DNA from: JAAELZ01 sp047639475 | GTDB taxonomy: Bacteria; Pseudomonadota; Gammaproteobacteria; Arenicellales; Poriferihabitantaceae | Length of the DNA: 64,000 nt | Direction: 5' to 3' | Assembly (NCBI GenBank): GCA_047639475.1 | Contig: JBLIOD010000006.1 | Location: 1-64,000 of the forward strand | Shown: in pieces, positions 36,714 through 43,852 of the stretch | Layout: each line of letters opens with the position of its first letter | How positions within the stretch are numbered: position 1 is the first letter of the stretch | Program-made: the position numbers and the translations under genes | Notes under the pieces: model-generated | Database searches by the model: none | What the model was told of the DNA's origin: nothing | Seen by the model: only the letters and a program-made list of their open reading frames with translations

Positions 36714-37799
36714 ATGTCTCTAGATAAAAGTAATATTGAGGCCAGCCTCAAGTTGTTCATAGACCCACATAATGGCAAGTCGCTAGTTGACAATAAAGCC
36801 ATTAGTGATATACGCATTGACGGCGGCAAAGTCGCAGTAGATGTGGTGCTTGGCTATCCTGCCAATAGCTATCATACCCAATTGCAAAATGAACTAAGCG
36901 AATTGGTTTCAAAGCTGCCAGGTGTTGAGAACGTCATTGTGTCGGTCACGTCCGACATTAACTCCCATGCTGTGCAAGAAGGCACCAAGCCAATTGAAGG
37001 TGTTAAAAATATTATCGCAGTGGCCTCTGGTAAAGGCGGCGTCGGCAAATCGACGGTATCTTCCAATCTTGCCTTGGCTTTGGCGGCCGAGGGTGCAAGC
37101 GTCGGTATACTCGATGCAGATATCTACGGCCCCAGTCAGCCACGCATGTTTGGTTTGAGCGGCCAGCCCACCTCTGACGGCAAATCGTTGCAGCCAATGA
37201 TCAGCTATCGAATTCAAACCATGTCGATTGGCTATCTGATAGAGGAAGACACCCCCATGATCTGGCGCGGGCCAATGGTGACGCAAGCGCTAGAGCAATT
37301 ACTACGCGATACCCGTTGGAACGATTTAGATTACCTCATTATTGACTTACCACCCGGTACCGGTGACATACAACTTACTTTGGCACAGAAAGTTCCTGTC
37401 ACTGGCTCCGTCATCGTGACAACGCCCCAAGATATCGCACTAATTGATGCTAGAAAAGCCGTCAAGATGTTCGAAAAGGTAGAGATTCCTATCTTAGGCA
37501 TAGTAGAAAACATGAGTACCCACGTATGCACTAATTGCGGTCATGAGGAACATATTTTTGGTTCTGGCGGTGGTGAGGAAATGGCCAAGGACTACGATAT
37601 TGAATTATTGGGCAATATCCCCCTTGATGGCGCCATCAGGCAACACGCCGACCAAGGCAAGCCCACGGTAGTAGCGGACCCAGATGGCAGCGTGGCGCAG
37701 AGCTACAAGGCGATAGCCCGTAAAACAGCTGCTCGCTTAGCCGATCGCAAGAAAGATTTTTCAGCGGCTTTCCCCAATATTGTTATTCAGCAAAACTAA
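36714..37799 (+). CDS. apbC: Iron-sulfur cluster carrier protein ApbC/Mrp
   Basis: This is a P-loop ATPase that binds and transfers 4Fe-4S clusters. The 361-residue protein has an N-terminal DUF59 (MIP18) domain (about 1-85), the deviant Walker A GKGGVGKST starting at residue 106, and a C-terminal CxxC at C272 and C275 (CTNCG) that bridges a cluster in the dimer. It is encoded divergently from metG, an arrangement common in gammaproteobacteria, and is followed by dcd after 13 bases. Confidence 0.96.
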   Translation: MSLDKSNIEASLKLFIDPHNGKSLVDNKAISDIRIDGGKVAVDVVLGYPANSYHTQLQNELSELVSKLPGVENVIVSVTSDINSHAVQEGTKPIEGVKNIIAVASGKGGVGKSTVSSNLALALAAEGASVGILDADIYGPSQPRMFGLSGQPTSDGKSLQPMISYRIQTMSIGYLIEEDTPMIWRGPMVTQALEQLLRDTRWNDLDYLIIDLPPGTGDIQLTLAQKVPVTGSVIVTTPQDIALIDARKAVKMFEKVEIPILGIVENMSTHVCTNCGHEEHIFGSGGGEEMAKDYDIELLGNIPLDGAIRQHADQGKPTVVADPDGSVAQSYKAIARKTAARLADRKKDFSAAFPNIVIQQN

Positions 37800-37812
37800 T
37801 CACTTCTAATCT

Positions 37813-38379
37813 ATGGCAATTAAATCAGATCGCTGGATCAAGCACATGGCTAAAACCACGGACATGATTTCTCCGTTTGAGCCGGCCCAAGTTCGCCACG
37901 GCGAACACGGTAAAGTTATTTCTTATGGTACCTCGAGCTACGGTTATGACATTCGTTGCGCCAATGAGTTTCGTATTTTCACCAACATTAACTCGGCCAT
38001 TGTTGACCCCAAGAACTTTTCAGATGATAGCTTTGTAGAGTTTGAAGGAGACGTTTGCATTATTCCGCCTAATTCATTCGCTTTAGCGCGCACAGTCGAA
38101 TACTTTAAAATCCCAAGAAACGTACTGACCATCTGCTTGGGTAAAAGCACTTACGCTCGTTGCGGCATTATTGTTAACGTAACGCCGTTTGAACCTGAGT
38201 GGGAAGGCCATGTAACGCTGGAGTTTTCTAATACCACCACCCTGCCCGCTAAAATTTATGCCAATGAAGGCGTCGCACAGGTACTATTTTTCGAATCAGA
38301 CGAAGAATGCGAAGTATCGTATAAAGACCGCGGCGGCAAGTATCAAGGCCAACAAGGCGTGACTTTACCTAAGGCTTAA
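37813..38379 (+). CDS. dcd: dCTP deaminase
   Basis: Makes dUTP from dCTP for dTMP synthesis. The 188-residue length is exact for the family. The N-terminus MAIKSDRWIKHMA, the YGTSSYGYDIRC segment, the catalytic-site STYARCGIIVNVTPFEPEWEGHVTLEFSN region (part: RCGIIVNVTPFEPEWEG) and the C-terminal GGKYQGQQGVTLP are all typical. It lies 13 bases after apbC, as in many gammaproteobacteria. Confidence 0.97.
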   Translation: MAIKSDRWIKHMAKTTDMISPFEPAQVRHGEHGKVISYGTSSYGYDIRCANEFRIFTNINSAIVDPKNFSDDSFVEFEGDVCIIPPNSFALARTVEYFKIPRNVLTICLGKSTYARCGIIVNVTPFEPEWEGHVTLEFSNTTTLPAKIYANEGVAQVLFFESDEECEVSYKDRGGKYQGQQGVTLPKA

Positions 38380-38519
38380 TAGCCGTTTAATACTTGCTCG
38401 TTTTAGGATTAACGGCGTATCAAAAGCGTGACCAAAAAAACACGCTATTTATATCACTTTTTTAGCGTTCACCAATTGACCTAAAGCAAGCGGGTGAGTA
38501 TCATCGCGCGTCTCAATAT

Positions 38520-38595
38520 TCCTTGATAGCTCAGTTGGTAGAGCAAATGACTGTTAATCATTAGGTCGCTGGTTCGAGCCCAGCTCAAGGAGCCA
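38520..38595 (+). tRNA. tRNA-Asn (anticodon GTT)
   Basis: This is a 76-nt cloverleaf with encoded CCA (38593-38595). The acceptor TCCTTGA pairs with TCAAGGA, the anticodon loop is CTGTTAA with GTT at 38553-38555, and the T arm has GGTTCGAGCC. A terminator follows directly. Confidence 0.97.
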
Positions 38596-38604
38596 AATCC
38601 AAAA

Positions 38605-38632
38605 AGCCGCTAAGTCTCTTAGCGGCTTTTTT
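38605..38632 (+). terminator. Rho-independent terminator after tRNA-Asn
   Basis: The stem AGCCGCTAAG/CTTAGCGGCT (38605-38614 with 38618-38627) has a TCT loop and is followed by TTTTTTG. It ends the tRNA-Asn transcript; the A-run on the left could also serve the convergent LysR gene. Confidence 0.9.
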
Positions 38633-38682
38633 GTACCTATCTAAATCGTAATTTCCTTGTGTTCACTGTAACTTCTTCATTT

Positions 38683-39558
38683 TCACTTAGCGCTTTGCTT
38701 TTCCAAGTAGGATACAATTTTTTTAATAGTAGAATGCTCACTAACCGAATCTGATACTTTTATTGTCAACCAACGCGGTAACTTTACTTTACGCTTAAAC
38801 GGCATCACCACCGCGCCGCTACTCAGCAAGTCTCCGACTAAACATTGGTGCCCTATCAAGGCCCCCGCCCCATTTTTGACTTCTTCTACGGCTAGGCTAT
38901 AGAGTGAAAACTCCGGTCCTTGAAGATCAGTTCGGTGCATTTCTTTGCTGTTACCGAGCCACTCTCGCCAATCTGCATCCCACAAGCTGTCATGAAACAA
39001 TGTGACTGTCTGCTGAGTTTGCTTATCCCTGATGGTCTTTAATAATGAGGGTGCACAAATCGGAAAAATAACATCCTGTTCTAATATGGTAGAAAATTCG
39101 CTTTGCGGCTCTTCTTCAAAGTATATACATAAATCGAAGCCATTGCGTTTCATATTGGGCGCCTTATCCTGCGCTGAAACGGATATGGCCGTTCCCGGTA
39201 ACGCGTTCCTAATGCCGGGCAACAACGGCGAAAGCCAAAACTGCGCAATACTGGGCAGAGCGGCAATTTGAATTTGATTCGGGGCGGAAATAGATCGCAG
39301 GCGTTGCGCCGCCCGACCAAGGTGATCAAAGGCATCGATTAAATCGGGTCGAATGCTTTCGCCGATAGGCGTTAGTATCACACCCTGCGCCTTGCGCTCA
39401 AAAAACTTCGCCCCTGCCCATGCTTCCAGCACCTTTATTTGTTGCGCAACCGCAGCCGGCGTCACAAACAGTTCGTCAGCCGCCTTAACAAAACTCTCTA
39501 GACGAACCGCCGCTTCAAATGCGCGTAGTGCATTTAGTGGAGGGAGCTTTGATGACAT
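38683..39558 (-). CDS. LysR-family transcriptional regulator (GcvA-like)
   Basis: A 291-residue LysR regulator. The N-terminal winged helix-turn-helix (about residues 6-65) has LNALRAFEAAVRLESFVKAA and ADELFVTPAAVAQQIKVLE, in the GcvA style. The effector-binding domain (about 90-290) includes the FDLCIYFEEEP segment. It is divergent from the SHMT-like gene with a 154-base shared region containing a perfect palindrome, so it probably controls that gene and itself. The effector is unknown; an amino acid is the natural guess from the target genes. Confidence 0.9.
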   Translation of the reverse strand: MSSKLPPLNALRAFEAAVRLESFVKAADELFVTPAAVAQQIKVLEAWAGAKFFERKAQGVILTPIGESIRPDLIDAFDHLGRAAQRLRSISAPNQIQIAALPSIAQFWLSPLLPGIRNALPGTAISVSAQDKAPNMKRNGFDLCIYFEEEPQSEFSTILEQDVIFPICAPSLLKTIRDKQTQQTVTLFHDSLWDADWREWLGNSKEMHRTDLQGPEFSLYSLAVEEVKNGAGALIGHQCLVGDLLSSGAVVMPFKRKVKLPRWLTIKVSDSVSEHSTIKKIVSYLEKQSAK

Positions 39559-39591
39559 AATTTAATCTGAAGAGAAACCTTAAAGGCATAG

Positions 39592-39611
39592 ATATTATAG
39601 GCCTATAATAT
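39592..39611. promoter_or_regulatory. Perfect 20-bp palindrome in the LysR/SHMT-like divergent promoter
   Basis: ATATTATAGGCCTATAATAT reads the same on both strands. It contains a TATAAT hexamer on each strand (39604-39609 plus, 39594-39599 minus), so it may hold both -10 elements and an operator for the LysR protein. It lies 34 bases upstream of the LysR start and 102 upstream of the SHMT-like start. Confidence 0.6.
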
Positions 39612-39712
39612 AGCTATACTAGTTTGCGACGTCCAATCCTATCGAATAGGCTCTCGTTGTGGCTTTCAAAAGCCGATTGCTTCCGTCAACCTCTTAACCA
39701 AATCACGTTGCC

Positions 39713-40978
39713 ATGGCCTCATTCTTTACCGCTACTGTAAATACCACTGACCCGCTCGTCGCCGACGCCTTGAAAGGCGAATCGTTTCGGCAGCAAAATC
39801 AATTAGAGCTGATTGCCTCAGAGAATATAGTAAGCCAAGCCGTATTAGATGCATTGGCGCACCCTATTACCAATAAAACCTTAGAGGGATATCCTGGCAA
39901 CCGCTTTCACGGCGGCGGCCAGTTTGTCGATATCATCGAGCAAGCGGCCATTGACCGCACTAAAGAATTGTTCGGCTGCAACTATGCTAACGTACAACCC
40001 CATTCTGGCACGCAAGCTAATCAAGCGGTGTTCTTTGCCACCTTACAACCCGGTGACGCCATTTTAAGCCTAGACTTGGCAGCAGGCGGTCACCTAAGTC
40101 ACGGCGCAAAGCCTAACCAATCTGGTCGATGGTTCAGTGCCAATCATTATGGCGTCGATAGGGAAACAGGGCAAATTGACTATGACGATATTGCGCAAAG
40201 AGCCGAAGACGTCCAACCTAAGCTACTCATCACTGGCGGATCTGCATATCCACGTAGCATTGATTTTAAGCGCCTTAGTGAAATAGCCAAGTCTGTGGGT
40301 GCGCTATTTCTAGTAGACATGGCGCACATCGCCGGCTTGGTGGCCGCAGGCGTCCACTCTTCTCCCGTCCCTTATGCTGATTTCGTCACCTGCACCACCA
40401 CCAAGACCCTGCGCGGGCCACGCGGTGGATTAATACTGACCAACAGCGAGCATTGGGCCAAGAAATTTCAATCAGCGGTGTTTCCTGGCGTACAAGGGAG
40501 TTTACACACGCAAATAATTGCCGCTAAAGCCGTTTGTTTGGGTGAAGCCTTGCGTCCTGAGTTCAAAACCTACGGCAAGCAGATTATTGATAATGCCCGC
40601 ACTTTGGCTACAACGCTTAAAGATCGGGGCGTCGATTTGGTTAGCGGCGGTACTGATACCCATATTGTATTGCTTAACCTTGCGGCTAATGGCCTGCTCG
40701 GCCAAGCGGTGCAAGATGCACTGGGTTTAGTCGACATCACTTCCAACAAGAATCCTATTCCCTTTGATTCCAACAAACCTTCTCAGTGGGTTGGCCTGCG
40801 TTTAGGTTTGGCCGCGGTAACGACCCGTGGCTTGGGGACTCAAGAAATCAAACAATTAGGCGGTGTCATTGCGGACGTTATTGCTGCATGTGAAGACAGC
40901 ACTTCCGACCATATAGAAGGCGCCAAACAAACTGTGGCAAATATTTGCGCACAGTTTCCTATTTATCCCATCAGCTAA
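39713..40978 (+). CDS. Serine hydroxymethyltransferase-family protein, divergent; possible alpha-methylserine hydroxymethyltransferase
   Basis: A PLP enzyme of 421 residues with the whole SHMT fold: LELIASENIVS (about 31-41), EGYPGNRFHGGG (58-69), and the PLP lysine K231 in TTTKTLRGPRGG. Compared with E. coli GlyA, several active-site residues differ: Tyr55 is T56, Tyr64 is F65, Tyr65 is H66, and His228 beside the PLP Lys is T230; Glu57 (here E58) is kept. It is thus probably a paralogue and not the main GlyA. A D-amino acid dehydrogenase follows after 8 bases and a LysR regulator is divergent. Alpha-methylserine hydroxymethyltransferase yields D-alanine, which would suit this pair; that is inference. 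A plain SHMT for glycine/serine catabolism is the alternative. Confidence 0.85.
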   Translation: MASFFTATVNTTDPLVADALKGESFRQQNQLELIASENIVSQAVLDALAHPITNKTLEGYPGNRFHGGGQFVDIIEQAAIDRTKELFGCNYANVQPHSGTQANQAVFFATLQPGDAILSLDLAAGGHLSHGAKPNQSGRWFSANHYGVDRETGQIDYDDIAQRAEDVQPKLLITGGSAYPRSIDFKRLSEIAKSVGALFLVDMAHIAGLVAAGVHSSPVPYADFVTCTTTKTLRGPRGGLILTNSEHWAKKFQSAVFPGVQGSLHTQIIAAKAVCLGEALRPEFKTYGKQIIDNARTLATTLKDRGVDLVSGGTDTHIVLLNLAANGLLGQAVQDALGLVDITSNKNPIPFDSNKPSQWVGLRLGLAAVTTRGLGTQEIKQLGGVIADVIAACEDSTSDHIEGAKQTVANICAQFPIYPIS

Positions 40979-40986
40979 AACCCATC

Positions 40987-42240
40987 ATGCAAGTTATTAT
41001 ATTGGGCAGCGGTGTCGTCGGGGTTTGCAGTGCTTGGTACCTTGCCGAACAGGGGCACAGTGTAACTGTCATTGATCGTCAATCGAGCGCTGCGTTAGAA
41101 ACGAGTTATGCTAATGCAGGACAAATCTCTCCGGGTTACTCAGCGCCATGGGCGGCGCCGGGCGTTCCGCTAAAAGCGATACGTTGGTTGCTAGATGAGC
41201 TTGGGCCTTTAAGGGTCAGTGCCAAATCACTGTGCACACCGGATTTACAAAAGTGGCTGATTAAGCTGTTATTGCAGTGCAACCACAAATCCTACGCGGT
41301 TAATAAAGCCAAGATGCTGCAAATTGCGACTTATAGCCGAGAATGCTACGAGACACTACGGCAAACGCATCAATTCGAATACGATCAAAGTAGCAAAGGT
41401 ACTTTGCAGCTTTTTCGTTCAGACAAGCAAGTAAAAGCATCGCAAGCAGATATAAAAATACTCGAAGATTGCGGAGTAGACCATCAATCTTTAAATCTTA
41501 ATGAATGCATCAACTATGAACCTGCACTGCAGCACGTAGCGGATAAATTTGTGGGTGGATTACGCCTGCCGAACGATGAAACTGGCGATTGCTTCAAGTT
41601 CACTCAGCTGCTTGCGCAGGCTTGTAAAGATAAAGGTGTGCGGTTTTTATTTGACACTACTATAGACAAAATTGCCACCGAAAAAGGGCTGGTTAAAGGC
41701 ATAGAAGCCAATGGAGAAGTCTATACAGCGGACCAGTACGTATTGGCGTTGGGTGCCCACTCACCATTATTAGCCAAAACCCTTGGCATAAAGTTACCCA
41801 TCTATCCCGTAAAGGGTTACTCCATCACCCTAGACATCATTAATGAAGAACTCGCGCCTCGCTCAACCATTATGGACGAAACCCATAAAGTGGCCATCAC
41901 TCGCCTGGGAAATCGGATTAGGGTAGGCGGCACAGCAGAGCTGTCAGGGTATAACCTTAAAACACCTGAGAGCAGGAAGAGAAACTTGGAGCACGTGATC
42001 AATGACCTATTCGGCGGGGCAGCCACGGAATCTGGTTCTGAGTTTTGGGCAGGGCTACGGCCGATGACCCCCAGCGGCGTGCCGATCATCGGTAAAAGCG
42101 AAATCGGCAACCTCTATCTAAACACAGGCCACGGCACCCTTGGCTGGACTATGGGTGCAGGATCAGGAAAACTATTGAGCGACCTGATGAGTGGTATACA
42201 ACCCAAAGTCGGTGTTCTTAATTATCAATCACCCTATTGA
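40987..42240 (+). CDS. dadA: D-amino acid dehydrogenase, DadA-like
   Basis: An FAD flavoprotein of the DAO family, 417 residues. The start is ATG 40987 (MQVIILGSGVVGVCSAWYLA), eight bases after the SHMT-like stop. The dinucleotide-binding GxGxxG is at residues about 7-12 (GSGVVG), the ETSYANAGQISPGYSAPWAAPG segment is DadA-like (part: SYANAGQISPGYSAPWA), and the C-terminal FAD contact NTGHGTLGWTMGAGSGKL is clear. It would oxidise a D-amino acid, D-alanine being typical, to the keto acid and pass electrons to the respiratory chain. Exact substrate not determined. Confidence 0.9.
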   Translation: MQVIILGSGVVGVCSAWYLAEQGHSVTVIDRQSSAALETSYANAGQISPGYSAPWAAPGVPLKAIRWLLDELGPLRVSAKSLCTPDLQKWLIKLLLQCNHKSYAVNKAKMLQIATYSRECYETLRQTHQFEYDQSSKGTLQLFRSDKQVKASQADIKILEDCGVDHQSLNLNECINYEPALQHVADKFVGGLRLPNDETGDCFKFTQLLAQACKDKGVRFLFDTTIDKIATEKGLVKGIEANGEVYTADQYVLALGAHSPLLAKTLGIKLPIYPVKGYSITLDIINEELAPRSTIMDETHKVAITRLGNRIRVGGTAELSGYNLKTPESRKRNLEHVINDLFGGAATESGSEFWAGLRPMTPSGVPIIGKSEIGNLYLNTGHGTLGWTMGAGSGKLLSDLMSGIQPKVGVLNYQSPY

Positions 42241-42304
42241 TTTGTGCTCTAGCGCGTAGGTTATACTTAGGTCTTGTCCTAATCACTTCTAAAGAGTTTG
42301 CATT

Positions 42305-42700
42305 ATGTTTAGCCCAATACAGATCCCTTTTGATTCCGTCATGTTATTCAATGTTGTTGACCTGAAGGAAGGGGTAACTATCGAAGACGTAGAGCTAACG
42401 CTGGGTGAAATGTGTAACGTGGTGAAAAATGCCTACGGAGATGAGCAAGGAGGCTTTCTCGCTGGACAGGTTTTTAAGTTTTCCGGCTTTGTTTCCAATG
42501 AAGGGTCATTCACCGATAGCCCCGGCAGAAAGCAAGGTGATTTAGCGATCGTGACTTACTGGCGTTCATTTGAGCAACACGAAAAATCTCATGCCGACAA
42601 AGCGTTTAAAGAGAAATTTGACGAGCTAGTAGAGGTTTGCGACGACGCCTACGAAGTGGGCTATGAGTTACTTTGGCAGGGAGAAGCTGAAGACCAATAG
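42305..42700 (+). CDS. Hypothetical protein, possible dimeric alpha-beta barrel (monooxygenase-like) fold
   Basis: A 131-residue soluble acidic protein I do not recognise. The alternation of strands and helices (VMLFNVVDLKEG, then a helix, FKFSGFVSNEG, LAIVTYWRSFEQHEKSHADKAFKEKF in part, and YEVGYELLW) resembles antibiotic-biosynthesis-monooxygenase-like or stress-barrel domains, in which the strand TYWRSFEQHEKSHADKAF is typical. It starts 64 bases after dadA, with AAAGAG before the ATG, and may share that transcript. No function is claimed. Confidence 0.6.
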   Translation: MFSPIQIPFDSVMLFNVVDLKEGVTIEDVELTLGEMCNVVKNAYGDEQGGFLAGQVFKFSGFVSNEGSFTDSPGRKQGDLAIVTYWRSFEQHEKSHADKAFKEKFDELVEVCDDAYEVGYELLWQGEAEDQ

Positions 42701-42713
42701 CCACTATGTATGA

Positions 42714-43037
42714 CTAAGGTCTGCGCGTATTTAGAAAGTAACTTACCGCTCTTTTTTGTTTTCTACTCAAAGCGCTTTTAAGCTCTGGGTTATTTTTTAA
42801 TGCCGCTAAAAATTGCCTATTATTTACAGAGCGTGAAAGCAAGTCTTGCATGGGCCAGTTTGGACATAGAAGCTGGACTTCTAACACCCGTTTCCCTAAA
42901 TCATACTGCCCACTATAGTAGGGTGACGCCCCACTATTGCGGCCATCTGCGAACTGATCACTTCCTGAACTAAAGGCTGTAAAAGTAAAAACACAAATAA
43001 GTAATCCCCCAAAAGCGGGTGGCATCAACTTATTCAA
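42714..43037 (-). CDS. Hypothetical small secreted protein
   Basis: A 107-residue protein with an N-terminal hydrophobic signal (about residues 6-23), then a conserved-looking tract SPYYSGQYDLGKRVLEVQL, a CPNWP motif, and a basic C-terminus (SRKQKRAVSYFLN). The YxxGK..E..C.xCP pattern is reminiscent of small periplasmic proteins seen near heme or sulfur genes, but here there is only one Cys and no CxxCH. The start is uncertain: TTG at 43035-43037 gives a basic n-region, ATG at 43023-43025 is an alternative. It follows rlmB upstream on the minus strand. Function unknown. Confidence 0.55.
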   Translation of the reverse strand: MNKLMPPAFGGLLICVFTFTAFSSGSDQFADGRNSGASPYYSGQYDLGKRVLEVQLLCPNWPMQDLLSRSVNNRQFLAALKNNPELKSALSRKQKRAVSYFLNTRRP

Positions 43038-43054
43038 TGATTAACACGCACTAA

Positions 43055-43852
43055 CTAGCCTTGGGTGCTTTGATAATTATAAAGCACCACCCCTGTTGCT
43101 ACCGACACGTTCAAACTTGAAACGCTGCCATGCATAGGAATACTGACCAACTCATCGCACTGCTCAGCAGTTAAACGCCGAAGCCCTGAACCTTCAGCCC
43201 CCATTACAAAAGCAATAGAAGCCGGGTATTTCGCACCCATTACCGAATTGCTAGAGTCTGCTAGGCCAACCAGCCAAATGCCTTTATCTTTAAGTAGCCT
43301 TAATGTTCTGGCCAAGTTGGTAACATAATAAACTGGCACCGAATCAGTAGCGCCGCTGGCGACTCTGTGAACTGTTTCTGTCATGGGGCACGCACCGTCT
43401 TTAGGTACGATGATTAAATCTGCTCCCGCACCATCTGCTGTGCGAATACACGCACCGAGATTATGCGGATCAGTGACTTGATCTAGGACAAGAATGAATG
43501 GCTTGTCTAATTTATCGACTTCTCGCTCTAGGTCATTTTCATGCGGCATTTGCTGTGGTGTTACGGTTAACACCACGCCTTGATGGTTGCCGTTGTCTGT
43601 TAGTTTGTCGAGCTGTTTTCGATCACTTTTTTCTACTCGAATATTTGCCGCAGACAGCATGTCCAGCACTTCATCTAACCGTTTATTCTTACTGCTGCCA
43701 TCCAATTGAGCTAGCTGTATCGAATCTGAGGCCCGTTCAATTCGTGATAAGGCCGAATGAACGCCAAACACTAGATGGGCTTTTTTAGCGCCTGTCGCTT
43801 TTCTCCTTGGTCCTGATGACTTACCTGATTGATGTCTATTTCTTTCTTGCAC
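43055..43852 (-). CDS. rlmB: 23S rRNA (guanosine-2'-O-)-methyltransferase RlmB
   Basis: Methylates G2251 of 23S rRNA in the P loop. The 265-residue SPOUT protein has an N-terminal substrate-binding domain (about 25-100, starting AHLVFGVHSAL) and the knot motifs CIRTADGAGADLIIVPKDG (quoted in part), VMGAEGSGLRRLT and IPMHGSVSSLNVSVATGVVLY in part (PMHGSVSSLNVSVA). The start codon is GTG at 43850-43852, overlapping the rnr 3' end by 17 bases. rnr-rlmB is a conserved pair. Confidence 0.96.
   Translation of the reverse strand: MQERNRHQSGKSSGPRRKATGAKKAHLVFGVHSALSRIERASDSIQLAQLDGSSKNKRLDEVLDMLSAANIRVEKSDRKQLDKLTDNGNHQGVVLTVTPQQMPHENDLEREVDKLDKPFILVLDQVTDPHNLGACIRTADGAGADLIIVPKDGACPMTETVHRVASGATDSVPVYYVTNLARTLRLLKDKGIWLVGLADSSNSVMGAKYPASIAFVMGAEGSGLRRLTAEQCDELVSIPMHGSVSSLNVSVATGVVLYNYQSTQG

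Noticed and set aside
36909..37286. Minus-strand frame of 125 residues opposite apbC
   Set aside because: Shadow of the conserved apbC frame; composition follows the other strand.
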